A stretch of 64,000 nucleotides of DNA from assembly GCA_933207985.1 (NCBI GenBank), contig OW240920.1, forward strand, positions 147,284,316-147,348,315, given 5' to 3'. The DNA is from Pelobates cultripes. Lineage: Eukaryota; Chordata; Amphibia; Anura; Pelobatidae. Position 1 is the first letter of the stretch. Each line of letters starts with the position of its first letter. Below are positions 22,313-56,249 of this stretch, piece by piece. The notes beneath the pieces are model-generated. The model did no database searches, was not told the DNA's origin, and saw only the letters and a list, made by a program, of their open reading frames with translations. Made by a program: the position numbers and the translations under genes.

Positions 22313-23314
22313 CTACTTAAGAAATATAATTAATAAAGCTAAGATTATAATAGGTAGGAAGATTATAAAAAAACTGGCAAATTCTGCAATTAATAGCACA
22401 AACAATAGTGTCCGGTATGCACATGGAGAGCGTTGTTTTAATCTGAATGTAAATTCGATAAATCCTTGAGAATATCTAAAACAGGGAGGGAAAATAAACC
22501 GTGGATTGTTGCGGAAGCGAGTCTGGAATCGGTATTCCAAAGCGCTGCACAGTCCGGGCGTCCGAGTCGGTACATCAAGTTCAACACGAACGGACTCATT
22601 GCATCGAGCAATATTTTCCATCATTTGTTCCTGCATCCTACGAACCTCAAACTTCAGCATTGGAGTCTGCTGCCGGCAAATGGGACACGAAATCCGTCCA
22701 ACATTCCCATGGCCGGTCAGGGTCATTATGCTGGAGACGCAACTGTCACAGATTAAATGGTTGCAGTGAAGCTCTGCTCGCTGGTGTTCATGGGCGTCAT
22801 AAAACTCTGTGCAGATCGGGCACTCCTGCCTTGACTCACTCCGTGCCAGCAATGGTATCAAGGAGCCATCCTCAGCATTGCCAACGTTCCCCGCCAACAC
22901 CACAGCTTTCAGTGGCTCCGGTGAAGATATCGGTGAAGATCCACCTTTCTGATCTGTGGCCTTGGACAACAGGGAAAGATCAGGGTGGACACCGGAGGCA
23001 GCTAGTGCGGCATCTTTCTGTCCATACATTACAGTTTCTCCTCCAGTTATGTCCACGACATATGGGTCATATGAAGGATCCTTGTTCCGTTCCGTTATTA
23101 GACCACTAGGAAGTTGTATCTTGCCATCCCCCACTGGAACCCGTAGAGGATCAAAAGCCAGTTGACCAGCAAGTGAAAGGTCATCACTCTCTTTATCTAT
23201 AGGCTCATCCACACAGACCGGACATGATGCCCCTGAGAAAGCAGGACCTTGCGTCAGGCCGCATCTGTCTTCCTGGAAGCCAGAGTCTCTGTGTGGGTCC
23301 AGAGGATGATCCAT
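22313..23314 (-). CDS. RNF224/RNF223-like RING E3 ligase, membrane-anchored
   Basis: One coding exon of 333 residues. The start is supported by a splice acceptor (TTTCATTTTAG) four bases before the ATG, implying a 5' untranslated exon. Residues 1-160 are low-complexity and acidic with one extra CPVC pair at 31-34. A C3HC4 RING uses C165, C168, C184, H186, C189, C192, C210 and C213, followed by RQQTP as in RNF224. The C-terminal 30 residues are almost purely hydrophobic (one long or two short membrane segments), as in the RNF182/RNF223/RNF225 group. Predicted role: membrane-bound E3 ubiquitin ligase, substrate unknown. Synteny with NDOR1 favours RNF224, but human RNF224 is much shorter, so the exact orthology is uncertain. 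A 48 bp minisatellite fills the sequence upstream from about 23582. Confidence 0.85.
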   Translation of the reverse strand: MDHPLDPHRDSGFQEDRCGLTQGPAFSGASCPVCVDEPIDKESDDLSLAGQLAFDPLRVPVGDGKIQLPSGLITERNKDPSYDPYVVDITGGETVMYGQKDAALAASGVHPDLSLLSKATDQKGGSSPISSPEPLKAVVLAGNVGNAEDGSLIPLLARSESRQECPICTEFYDAHEHQRAELHCNHLICDSCVSSIMTLTGHGNVGRISCPICRQQTPMLKFEVRRMQEQMMENIARCNESVRVELDVPTRTPGLCSALEYRFQTRFRNNPRFIFPPCFRYSQGFIEFTFRLKQRSPCAYRTLLFVLLIAEFASFFIIFLPIIILALLIIFLK

Positions 23315-23581
23315 AATGCTAAAATGAAAGAGAACGTTTTAGAAAATCCATTATAGAAATAAATCTCAATTTCAGAAATGAGACTAAAATAGCCAGTCAT
23401 ATCAGACCTCCAACATTTCACATGGACAAAGGGGAACACTCTAAATTTAGGGGTGTGGCAAGGGGCGGGGCTATTCTAGCTTACTAATAACAATTTATAG
23501 AACTAAAATGTAACAGAATGAGAACAGTGTATCGTATTTACACAGACTGATTTCTAAACACATTTATTGTAGTTTAAATAC

Positions 23582-25447
23582 ACATTACCGGGAGTATTAT
23601 TGCTGTGGAGCTCTGTTATACACCCAGACACATTACTGGGAGTATTATTGCCGTGGAGCTCTGTTATACACTCAGACACATTACTGGGAGTATTATTGCT
23701 GTGGAGCCCTGTGATACACAGACACATTACTGGGAGTATTATTACTGTGGAGCTCTGTTATACATCAGACACATTACCGGGAGTATTATTGCTGTGGAGC
23801 TCTGTTATACACCCAGACACATTACTGGGAGTATTATTGCCGTGGAGCTCTGTTATACACTCAGACACATTACTGGGAGTATTATTGCTGTGGAGCTCTG
23901 TTATACACTCAGACACATTACTGGGAGTATTATTGCTGTGGAGCTCTGTTATACACTCAGACACATTACTGGGAGTATTATTGCTGTGGAGCTCTGTTAT
24001 ACACTCAGACACATTACTGGGAGTATTATTGCTGTGGAGCTCTGTTATACACTCAGACACATTACTGGGAGTATTATTGCTGTGGAGCTCTGTTATACAC
24101 TCAGACACATTACTGGGAGTATTATTGCTGTGGAGCTCTGTTATACACTCAGACACAATACTGGGAGTATTATTGCTGTGGAGCTCTGTTATACACTCAG
24201 ACACATTACTGGGAGTATTATTGCCGTGGAGCTCTGTTATACGTTGAGTCACATTACTGGGAGTATTATGGCTGTTGAGCTCTGTTATACACTCAGACAC
24301 ATTACTGTGAGTATTATTGCTGTGGAGCTCTGTTATACACTCAGACACATTACTGGGAGTATTATTGTTGTGGAGCTCTGTTATACACTCAGACACATTA
24401 CTGGGAGTATTATTGCTGTGGAGCTCTGTTATACACTCAGACACATTACTGGGAGTATTATTGCTGTGGAGCTCTGTTATACGCTCAGACACATTACTGG
24501 GAGTATTATAGCTGTGGAGCTCTGTTATACGCTCAGACACATTACTGAGAGTATTATAGCTGTGGAGCTCTGTTATACGCTCAGTCACATTATTGGGAGT
24601 ATTATAGCTGTGGAGCTCTGTTATACACTCAGACACATTACTGGGAGTATTATTGCTGTGGAGCTCTGTTATACACCTAGACACATTACTGGGAGTATTA
24701 TTGCTGTGGAGCTCTGTTATACACTCAGACACATTACTGGGAGTATTATTGCTGTGGAGCTCTGTTATACACTCAGACACATTACTGGGAGTATTATTGC
24801 TGTGGAGCTCTGTTATACACTCAGACACATTACTGGGAGTATTATTGCTGTGGAGCTCTGTTATACATTCAGTCACATTACTGGGAGTATTATGCTGTGG
24901 AGCTCTGTTATACACTCAGACACATTACTGGGAGTATTATTGCTGTGGAGCTCTGTTATACACTCAGACACTTACTGGGAGTATTATTGCTGTGGAGCTC
25001 TGTTATACACTCAGACACATTACTGGGAGTATTATTGCTGTGGAGCTCTGTTATACACTCAGACACATTACTGGGAGTATTATTGCTGTGGAGCTCTGTT
25101 ATACACTCAGACACATTACTGGGAGTATTATTGCTGTGGAGCTCTGTTATACACTCAGACACATTACTGGGAGTATTATTACTGTGGAGCTCTGTTATAC
25201 ACTCAGTCACGTTACTGGGAGTATTATTGCTGTGGAGCTCTGTTATACACTCAGACACATTACTGGGAGTATTATTGCTGTGGAGCTCTGTTATACAATC
25301 AGACACATTACTGGGAGTATTATTGCTGTGGAGCTCTGTTATACACTCAGACACATTACTGGGAGTATTATTGCTGTGGAGCTCTGTTATACACTCAGAC
25401 ACATTACTGGGAGTATTATTGCTGTGGAGCTCTGTTATACACACTGA
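23582..25447. repeat. 48 bp minisatellite, about 39 copies
   Basis: Each unit joins GAGCTCTGTTATACACTCAG and ACACATTACTGGGAGTATT plus ATTGCTGTG. Because 48 is a multiple of 3, a 617-codon frame is open across the array; this is an artefact. It lies in the presumed 5' intron of the RNF224-like gene. Confidence 0.97.
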
Positions 25448-25639
25448 ATAATTATTGAATTATAACTATCCAGAAAGCATGTTTTTCAAACTCTATATTA
25501 CTGAACTCATTTCCTGCTGTACTCCATGTCAATCAGAATAATTGGATCTTCAGATTCTTGATAATAAAATAATTATAATAAACAGTTAATTAGACAAACA
25601 GGATCTAAAATCAAGTCAAATGTCTTTCTGACCGTCAAA

Positions 25640-25810
25640 ATGTTTTATGTGTATGAGTGTATCACAGAGCTCCACAGCGATAAAACTCACAGTAATGTGC
25701 AGTGTGTATGAGTGTATCACAGAGCTCCACAGCAATAAAACTCACAGTAATGTGCAGGGTGTATGATGGTATCACAGAGCTCCACAGTAATAAAACTCCC
25801 AGTCACTTTC
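25640..25810. repeat. Inverted relic of the 48 bp satellite
   Basis: Three units of about 53 bp read GAGTGTATCACAGAGCTCCA and CAGTAATGTG, the reverse complement of a variant of the main array unit. Main array and relic face each other across about 190 bp. Confidence 0.8.
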
Positions 25811-26011
25811 TCTTTGACCACTAACAATCATGGTAAATTCTGTGTTTTAAGGATCTTGTGCTGAATATATTCCAATATCTGGTTCCTTATTCTGAGAAGC
25901 TGCAAATCAGTTCTTCCCCAAAAACCAAATATAACCGAAACTTAAGCAAATATATTTGATTTAAAAAAAAAAAAAGTCTCAAACTCAGCTATTTTCACAG
26001 TTTGACTGTTA

Positions 26012-26470
26012 CATAGTTACATAGTTACATAGCTGGAAAGAGACTTGCGTCCATCAAGTTCAGCCTTCCTCACATTTGTTTTTTGCTGTTGATCCAAAAT
26101 AAGGCAAAAAAACCCAGTTTGAAGCACAATTTTGCAACAAGCTAGGAAAAAAAATTCCTTCTTGACCCCAGAATGGCAGTCAGATTTATCCTTGGATCAA
26201 GCAGTTATTACATTGAAAGATTATATCCTTGAATATTCTGTTTTTGCTAGTATGCATCTAGTAGCCGTTTGAACATCTGTATGGACTCTGATAAAACCAC
26301 TTCCTCAGGCAGAGAATTCCACATCCTGATTGTTCTTACAGTAAAAAAACCTTTCCTTTGCCTTAGACGAAATCTTCTTTCTTCCAGTCTAAACGCATGA
26401 CCTCGTGTCCTATGTAAAGTCCGGTTTGTGAATAGATTTCCACAGTGTTCAGTTTTCATTCATGACAATT
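26012..26470 (-). mobile_element. LINE 3'-end fragment (CR1/L2-like), copy 2
   Basis: Inverted relative to the copy at 4520. The minus-strand frame is partly open (RMWNSLPEEVV motif). The tail at 26012-26035 is a run of GTTACATA units. Confidence 0.55.
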
Positions 26471-26526
26471 CAGTGTTTAGTGAATAAACCCTTTGTGGGT
26501 GTGTATGCCAAACAATGTGCCAACCG

Positions 26527-29500
26527 ATTTAATGCTCCCACTGGAAGGCTAGTCCAGGTATCTACTACCCTTTCTATATCACTGTTACTGCTCCCACTGG
26601 AAGGCTATTTCAGGAATCTACTACCCTTTCTATATCACTGTTACTGCTCCCACTGGAAGGCTATTCCAGGTATCTGCTACCCTTTCTATATCACTGTTAC
26701 TGCTCCCACTGGAAGGCTCTTCCAGGTATCTACTACCCTTTCTATATCACTGTTACTGCTCCCACTGGAAGGCTATTCCAGGTATCTACTACCCTTTCTA
26801 TATCACTGTTACTGCTCCCACTGGAAGGCTATTCCAGGTATCTGCTACCCTTTCTATATCACTGTTACTGCTCCCACTGGAAGGCTATTCCAGGTATCTG
26901 CTACCCTTTCTCTATCACTGTTACTGCTCCCACTGGAAGGCTATTCCAGGTATCTACTACCCTTTCTGTATCACTGTTACTGATCCCACTGGAAGGCTAT
27001 TCCAGGTATCTACTACCCTTTCTGTATCACTGTTACTGCTCCCACTGGAAGGCTATTCCAGGTATCTACTACCCTTTCTATATCACTGTTACTGCTCCCA
27101 CTGGAAGGCTATTCCAGGTATCTACTACCCTTTCTATATCACTGTTACTGCTCCCACTGGAAGGCTATTCCAGGTATCTACTAACCTTTCTATATCACTG
27201 TTACTGCTCCCACTGGAAGGCTATTCCAGGTATCTACTAACCTTTCTATATCACTGTTACTGCTCCCACTGGAAGGCTATTCCTAGGTATCTACTACCCT
27301 TTCTATATCACTGTTACTGCTCCCACTGGAAGGCTATTCCTGGTATCTACTACCCTTTCTATATCACTGTTACTGCTCCCACTGGAAGGCTATTCCAGGT
27401 ATCTACTACCCTTTCTATATCACTGTTACTGCTCCCACTGGAAGGCTATTCCAGGTATCTACCACCCTTTCTATATCACTGCTCCCACTGGAAGGCTATT
27501 CCAGGTATCCACTACCCTTTCTATATCACTGTTACTGCTCCCACTGGAAGGCTATTCCAGGTATCTACTACCCTTTCTATATCACTGTTACTGCTCCCAC
27601 TGGAAGGCTATTCCAGGTATCTACTACCTTTCTATATCACGGTTACTGCTCCCACTGGAAGGCTATTCCAGGCATCTACTACCCTTTCTATATCACTGTT
27701 ACTGCTCCCACTGGAAGACTATCTACTACCCTATATTACTATTAACCTTACTGCTTCCACTGGAAGGCTATTCCAGGTATCTACTACCCTTTCTATATCA
27801 CTGTTACTGCTCCCACTGGAAGGCTATTCCAGGTATCTACTACCCTTTCTATATCACTGTTACCGCTCCCAATGGAAGGCTATTCCAGGTATCTACTACC
27901 CTTTCTGTATCACTGTTGCTCCCTCTGGAAGGCTATTCCAGGTATCTACTACCCTTTCTATATCACTGATACTGCTCTCTCTGGAAGGCTATTCCAGGTA
28001 TCTACTACCCTTTCTATATCACTGTTACTGCTCCCACTGGAAGGCTATTCCAGGTATCTACTACCCTTTCTATATCACTGTTACCGCTCCCACTGGAAGG
28101 CTATTCCAGGTATCTACTACCCTTTCTATATCACTGTTACTTCTCCCACTGGAAGGCTATTCCAGGTATCTACTACCCTTTCTATATCACTGTTACTGCT
28201 CCCACTGGAAGGCTATTCCTGGTATCTACTACCCTTTCTATATCACTGTTACTGCTCCCACTGGAAGGCAATTCCTGGTATCTACTACCCTTTCTATATC
28301 ACTGTTACTGCATCCACTGGAAGGCTATTTCAGGAATCTACTACCCTTTCTATATCACTGTTACTGCTCCCACTGGAAGGCTATTTCAGGAATCTACTAC
28401 CCTTTCTATATCACTGTTACTGCTCCCACTGGAAGGCTATTCCAGGTATCTGCTACCCTTTCTATATCACTGTTACTGCTCCCACTGGAAGGCTCTTCCA
28501 GGTATCTACTACCCTTTCTATATCACTGTTACTGCTCCCACTGGAAGGCTATTCCAGGTATCTACTACCCTTTCTATATCACTGTTACTGCTCCCACTGG
28601 AAGGCTATTCCAGGTATCTGCTACCCTTTCTATATCACTGTTACTGCTCCCACTGGAAGGCTATTCCAGGTATCTGCTACCCTTTCTCTATCACTGTTAC
28701 TGCTCCCACTGGAAGGCTATTCCAGGTATCTACTACCCTTTCTGTATCACTGTTACTGATCCCACAGGAAGGCTATTCCAGGTATCTACTACCCTTTCTG
28801 TATCACTGTTACCGCTCCCACTGGAAGGCTATTTCAGGAATCTACTACCCTTTCTATATCACTGTTACCGCTCCCACTGGAAGGCTATTCCAGGTATCTA
28901 CTACCCTTTCTATATCACTGTTACTGCTCCCACTGGAAGGCTATTCCAGGTATCTACTAACCTTTCTAAATCACGGTTACTTCTCCCACTGGAAGGCTAT
29001 TCCAGGTATCTACTAACCTTTCTAAATCACGGTTACTTCTCCCACTGGAAGGCTATCTACTACCCTTTCTATATCACTGTTACTGCTTCCACTGGAAGGC
29101 AATTCCTGGTATCTACTACCCTTTCTATATCACTGTTACTGCTCCCACTGGAAGGCAATTCCTGGTATCTACTACCCTTTCTATATCACTGTTACTGCAT
29201 CCACTGGAAGGCTATTTCAGGAATCTACTACCCTTTCTATATCACTGTTACTGCTCCCACTGGAAGGCTATTTCAGGAATCTACTACCCTTTCTATATCA
29301 CTGTTACTGCTCCCACTGGAAGGCTATTCCAGGTATCTACTAACCTTTCTAAATCACGGTTACTTCTCCCACTGTAAGGCTATCTACTACCCTTTCTATA
29401 TCACTGTTACTGCTTCCACTGGAAGGCAATTCCTGGTATCTACTACCCTTTCTATATCACTGTTACTGCTCCCACTGGAAGGCTATTCCAGGTATCTACT

Positions 29501-29880
29501 ACCCTTTCTATATCACTGTTACTGCTCCCACTGGAAGGCTATTTCAGGAATCTACTACCCTTTCTATATCACTGTTACTGCTCCCACTGGAAGGCTATTC
29601 CAGGTATCTACTAACCTTTCTTAATGCTCTCACTGGAAGGATATTCCAGGTATCTACTGCCCTTTCTATATCACGGTTACTGCTCCCACTGGAAGGCTAT
29701 ACCATGTATCTACTACCCTTTCTATATCACTGTTACTGCTCCCACTGGAAGGCTATTCCAGGTACCTTCTACCCTTTCTATATCACTGTTACTGCTCCCA
29801 CTGGAAGGCAATTCCAGGTATCTACTACCCTTTCTTAATGCTCTCACTGGAAGGATATTCCAGGTATCTACTACCTACAA
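26527..29880. repeat. 56 bp minisatellite, about 60 copies
   Basis: Each unit contains CTGCTCCCACTGGAAGGCTA, TTCCAGGTATCTACTACC and CTTTCTATATCACTGTTA. It is the largest array in the window. A stretch of about 430 bp with the same variant series occurs at 26555-26983 and again at 28331-28759 (offset 1,776 bp). Open frames here are artefacts. Confidence 0.97.
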
Positions 29881-31370
29881 CCCATTAAGAACTGGTAATA
29901 AAGATTGCAGCACACACTTTGGAGATTTGACTATTCTTGACATAAGACGCGGTGGTGGAATATCTGACCTGAATTGGAGCAGATCCAAGTCCGGCTTGTT
30001 ACATTGTGATGTATTCACTCTCGATACACAGGATAAAAGATTCTCTGCAGGTGAATACACCGTCCATGAGGAGGGTTGAAGCTAGACTTTCAGCCAATCA
30101 GAAGAGTTCTGACATTGTTGATTTAATCTCCAAACTATGCAGGTTTATCTCGAGCTCTCCTTCTCTGGACTGAGAAATTAACAGGTTTTGAGCAGCTCAC
30201 CTGCAGCTGGCAAAGCATCATGGGAGTTGCAGTTCTACAACAGATGAAGGCATTTTGGCTACCCTGGCCTGACTCGTAGGTCCTGATTGAACTCTTTTTG
30301 GAACATCAACCCAGCATCCGTTATTAGATCTAAAGCAGGGGGAAAGTGACTCTGGGTTTGGTGGGTGTCTGGTGGCACAGTGCCAACTGGAGGGACGCCT
30401 TAGTCCCAATGGAGAGACACTGTAACACAGCTCCGTACAATGTAATGATAGATGAAACTGTGGCAAGTTCTTTGCTGTTTCAGGGTGCCAAGAGCTCCAT
30501 CATACAAAGTGATGATTTATCGAGATCAATGTGGAAGAACTTGATGAGACCCTAAACTCCCTGAAGATTTCTAGAATTAATTGTAACGTCAGCAGGGGCC
30601 AGGCCTATTCACAATAACAGTGTCCAACCAGCACTGTATTCCAGGGGAGGGGCTCCTTCGGCAATCCAGATGGTGTGGATAATGCAGGCAATGCATCATG
30701 GGAGATGTAGTTCACAAAATGTGGAGTGCCGAAGGTTGCCTGCCCCTGCTATTCCCTCAATGTTCCTCCATATAGTGTGAATCCTTCCAAGAGGAGTGGA
30801 GGCTGTTATAGCAATATGGGAACAATCTTTGTATTAGTGACTTTAATTCTGGAATGAGATTAGGCCAAACACTGTATTAATAAGAAGCACCCAGAAAACA
30901 GGCGTGCCACATTTACTGCCTACAGCCTACAAATCAGGTCGGTCTAGCAGGACTAGCTCTCAGTCAGATGGATCCGGTCTGAACTGCCTATCGGGGCTAT
31001 TGCAATAATCAGTTCCATTTCAGTGACAGTGTCAGACCTTTTAACTGTTACTGTTCCTTTAAACTCACAAGTTCTGCAGATAAAGGCCTATGCTGTTGCT
31101 TTTATCAGAGATATTTATAAAAGTCATACTATCGTGCAGGATGCCAGTGATTTTAATATAACTCTGCATTCAAAGACACAAAGCAAAATTAACCTAATTA
31201 TCTTCAATGGCTACCTGGTGTTAATAGAACATATCGTTACCTTGCACATCAATTTGACAACTGTCACAATATTAAAGTGGTCTGGTCGCCTTTAACTTGT
31301 TTGATTTCTGACCCGGCATAAAAAACTACCCCAGTATAATACAGATAATAAGCACTATATGATTTATCAG
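29881..31370. other. Non-coding with dispersed ACTACA/TCCCATGATGC repeats
   Basis: No supported exon. Two copies of a dispersed repeat (CATCATGGGAGTTGCAGTTC near 30217 and CATCATGGGAGATGTAGTTC near 30693) resemble the ZNF143/SBF site on the opposite strand. Confidence 0.5.
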
Positions 31371-31374
31371 ATAT

Positions 31375-32630
31375 ATATCCCAGATAATAAAACACTACGT
31401 ACGTTATTACATGATTTATCAGAGATATATCCCGGTATAACACAGATAATACACACTACGTACGTTATTACATGATTTATCAGAGATATATCCCGGTATA
31501 ACACAGATAATACACACTACATACGTTAATACATGATTTATCAGAGATATCCCGGTATAACACAGATAATACACACTACGTACGTTATTACATGATTTAT
31601 CAGAGATATCCCGGTATAACACAGATAATACACACTACGTACGTTATTACATGATTTATCAGAGATATATCCTGGTATAACACAGATAATACACACTACG
31701 TACGTTAATACATGATTTATCAGAGATATATCCCGGTATAACACAGATAATACACACTACGTACGTTAATACATGATTTATCAGAGATATCCCGGTATAA
31801 CACAGATAATACACACTACGTACGTTATTACATGATTTATCAGAGATATCCCGGTATAACACAGATAATACACACTACGTACGTTATTACATGATTTATC
31901 AGAGATATATCCCGGTATAACACAGATAATACACACTACATACGTTAATACATGATTTATCAGAGATATATCCCGGTATAACACAGATAATACACACTAC
32001 GTACGTTAATACATGATTTATCAGAGATATCCCGGTATAACACAGATAATACACACTACGTACGTTATTACATGATTTATCAGAGATATCCCGGTATAAC
32101 ACAGATAATACACACTACGTACGTTATTACATGATTTATCAGAGATATATCCCGGTATAACACAGATAATAAAACACTACGTACGTTATTACATGATTTA
32201 TCAGAGATATATCCCAGTATAACACAGATAATATACACTACGTACGTTATTACATGATTTATCAGAGATATCCCGGTATAACACAGATAATACACACTAT
32301 GTACGATATTACATGATTTATCAGAGATATATCCCGGTATAACACAGATAATACACACTACGTACGTTATTACATGATTTATCAGAGATATATCTCGGTA
32401 TAACACAGATAATACACACTATGTACGATATTACATGATTTATCAGAGATATATCCCGGTATAACACAGATAATACACACTACGTACGTTATTACATGAT
32501 TTATCAGAGATATATCCCGGTATAACACAGATAATACACACTACGTACGTTATTACATGATTTATCAGAGATATATCCCGGTATAATACAGATAATATAC
32601 ACTACGTACGTTATTACATGATTTATCAGA
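31375..32630. repeat. 60 bp minisatellite with 240 bp higher-order period
   Basis: Each unit contains CCCGGTATAACACAGATAAT, ACACACTACGTACGTTATT and ACATGATTTATCAGAGATAT. Units of 59 and 61 bp alternate, so blocks repeat every 240 bp: the same 67-codon frame recurs at 31419, 31659 and 31899. Confidence 0.95.
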
Positions 32631-34181
32631 CTGATAAAGCATCATGGGAGATATAGTCCACAATATCTAAAATGTTGAAAGTTGCCTACCTCTGGTCTAA
32701 AACTTGTAATTCCCTTATTAATTTATCCTATTTACTATTGTTTAATTATGCTCTCTATTTACCAATTCTGTGTTTTGAGAGAAGGGAACAGAAATCGTGT
32801 TGAATTGCTTTACAGGTTAACTGAAGGTCCCCTTTAGTCTTATTTTATAAAAACGATGATTTAAAAGTCATTAGAGAATTATAGTTCAAAGCAGAAGGCA
32901 CTGATTCTCACAGAAGCTGACGGGAGATGGTCTCTAATGGAAAAGGGGTAAATATAGAGAGTGGCCCAATTCTAAAACAAAGTAGGAATCAAGTTTGTTT
33001 TAATCTACGCCCAAACCAATCAATCCATCCAGGATTTACCTGTGGATTCTTATAGGATTAACAGCCATTTGATTTGTCGCAGCTGAAATGTATGTGTGCA
33101 CAAGTCTAAAAGGAGTTCCCCAATAGTAAAATAATATGTTTGATCACGATCCTCTCTGTTTAACCTCATCCCCTGTAACCCTAATTCAGGAATGCCGATA
33201 TTGACAAACTCAGGGACTGTTTTGTAACAGATTGGGGATTGTTGAAGCCATCTGTTTGTATTTTCACTTGAGCAAATGATTTCTGATAGACTTATCAAGT
33301 GTTCTTTAATACCTTGTATTATTTATTGCCCAACCCGCCCCACCATGGATGCAACTTATTCCTTAAAAACACCAATGGAAACCGATTTAGTTCCTTTAGC
33401 TGTATAAATCCCCATCTCTTTATTGACATCAAACCTGGAAAAGATCCTCCATCTAGCCAATCATCGCTAGAAATTTTGTCCTTTTCTGACTTGGAATATA
33501 TTTAGTGGAAGAGATGAAACAGAATGTTTTTGATTCTCCCTCGATACGATGGATGCCTTGGCTGTGCCAGGACTGAACTGGATTGTGACACGAATCATCG
33601 CATTAAAAATATAAACAGGTTAACACAAGCTAAAGCTAATTGTTTTGTTGGTGTAAATTCCAAAAGGAGGGACGGTTCCCCTTTAATATATAAACCTCTA
33701 TCTCTCTGTCTGACATTATTTATAAAGATCTTGGTGGAATTGGGCATTTCCTGTGGATAATAATTGTTTAACCTTAATTATATACTGTTCATTTATACCA
33801 ATCTAAAAGCACAGGTTTTACTCTGTATTGTGGATGTTCTTCAGGAACCAGCTCCCTCGATGAGGCAGCTCCTACTATCTCTGCTGGAAGGCAGAGCCTT
33901 TACAATCTGTGACTGACAATCAATGTACCACCAGTCATCAAAGACAACTTGATAGTGTGTTCCATTGCCCCTCCAATAGCGATTCTTCAATCACGCCATC
34001 ATACCATCCAACAGTCATGCCTTGAATAGACCTCACACAGATGGTGACTACACTGCAACTTTATTTGTACCCAGAATAGAATAGTCACTGCTTGCGCAAG
34101 CTATGGCGAGTGTACAATGTTTGATAACTGGTGGAATCGTGGGGTCACGTCAATCTGATGGTTTGTTTAATTCTAACGCAG
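32631..34181. other. Non-coding, no gene seen
   Basis: It begins with another CATCATGGGAGATATAGTCC copy (32640). The rest is AT-rich, apparently single-copy sequence with only short unsupported frames. It lies downstream of ndor1. Confidence 0.45.
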
Positions 34182-34187
34182 TTTATT
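34182..34187 (-). promoter_or_regulatory. Candidate polyadenylation signal of ndor1
   Basis: AATAAA on the minus strand, about 145 bp past the ndor1 stop codon. Confidence 0.55.
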
Positions 34188-34331
34188 TTATCAATAATGT
34201 AACACGAGATATCTGACAATCTGCCAGAAAGGCTTAAATAATAATAAAATATTGTTTTTTTTAATAACGCTTAGTGTCGGCCATCAGAATTTGCTAATTT
34301 GGTCCTGTAGTTTGAGGGGGATAACGAGGAT

Positions 34332-55392
<21,061 letters not shown>

Positions 55393-55675
55393 CTATGGGT
55401 TAAATTTAAACCTGGTACATTAATACGCCCCCAGCAATTTCAGCTGCAGCAACAAAGTATACAATTCAATCATTAACAGAATAAAATCCAAATGGCGAAA
55501 TTACAATGTAATCTGAATACCTCCCCTTCCACCTTCCCACAGAACAGATAAAAGAATATTTAATGCCATGATGTGAGAGTACAATCTGTGTCTGGTTTTA
55601 CACAATCCTCTAAGTGAGATAAATCAGCACTCACACTCCACACATTAAATGCCAGAACCTCCCTGGTCATCTCCC
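55393..55675. promoter_or_regulatory. ndor1: Upstream flank of ndor1 start codon
   Basis: Immediate 5' flank, expected to hold the 5' UTR or an upstream splice acceptor. I see no TATA box or clear initiator. Confidence 0.25.
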
Positions 55676-56107
55676 TTAAAGGAACACAAACCTGGATTCC
55701 TAATGCTTTAGTGTCCCTCTCCCTAGGTATAGTGGTACATCATTTGTGCCATAAAAAGAATAAAATAGAGGAATTTACTTACCAATTTTCCCAGCTCATC
55801 TCCCCTCCTCCAGCGATGTCATGGAGGAGGCATGGCTCCTTTGGTGATAGACCAATCCAATGCGTGCCATAGAGAAGCATTGGGGACTTGATGCACATGC
55901 ATGGCGAGCCCATAGGAAGGTAATGAATCAATGTGGACCACAACATCTGAGATTTACTCAGTCATTGCAGCGGGAGCTCCTCTAGCGGCTGATTGGAAGA
56001 CAGTCACTGGAGGTATATTTCATCCTTCAAAACGGCAATGTTTTACTGAGAATGTTTAAAATGACAGGGCCACTGCGATGTCAGGGGTGACTTTAGTGGG
56101 ACCTTTG
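55676..56107. mobile_element. T2-like MITE upstream of ndor1
   Basis: Left end TTAAAGGAACACAAACC; right end, reverse-complemented, TCAAAGGTCCCACTAAAGTC. It is diverged. Confidence 0.45.
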
Positions 56108-56249
56108 ATCACAGTCCATATAATAATAATAATAATAACAAAGTATTTAACCAGGAAAGGCATATTCAGATTACTCTGGTTTTCAAGTACGCCCTGGGGC
56201 TGTAGTATTCTGTTAAAATCTTTGACAATATCAGTTCACACTAAATGTG

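Noticed and set aside
22466..23109. Plus-strand frames of 96, 202, 87 and 69 codons
   Set aside because: Antisense shadows of the RNF224-like coding exon.
23605..25458. 617-codon open frame
   Set aside because: It is generated by a 48 bp satellite whose period is a multiple of 3; opposite-strand and other frames are equally open and the amino-acid pattern simply repeats.
26462..30079. Frames rich in LLPLEGYSRYLLPFLYH
   Set aside because: Translation of the 56 bp satellite.
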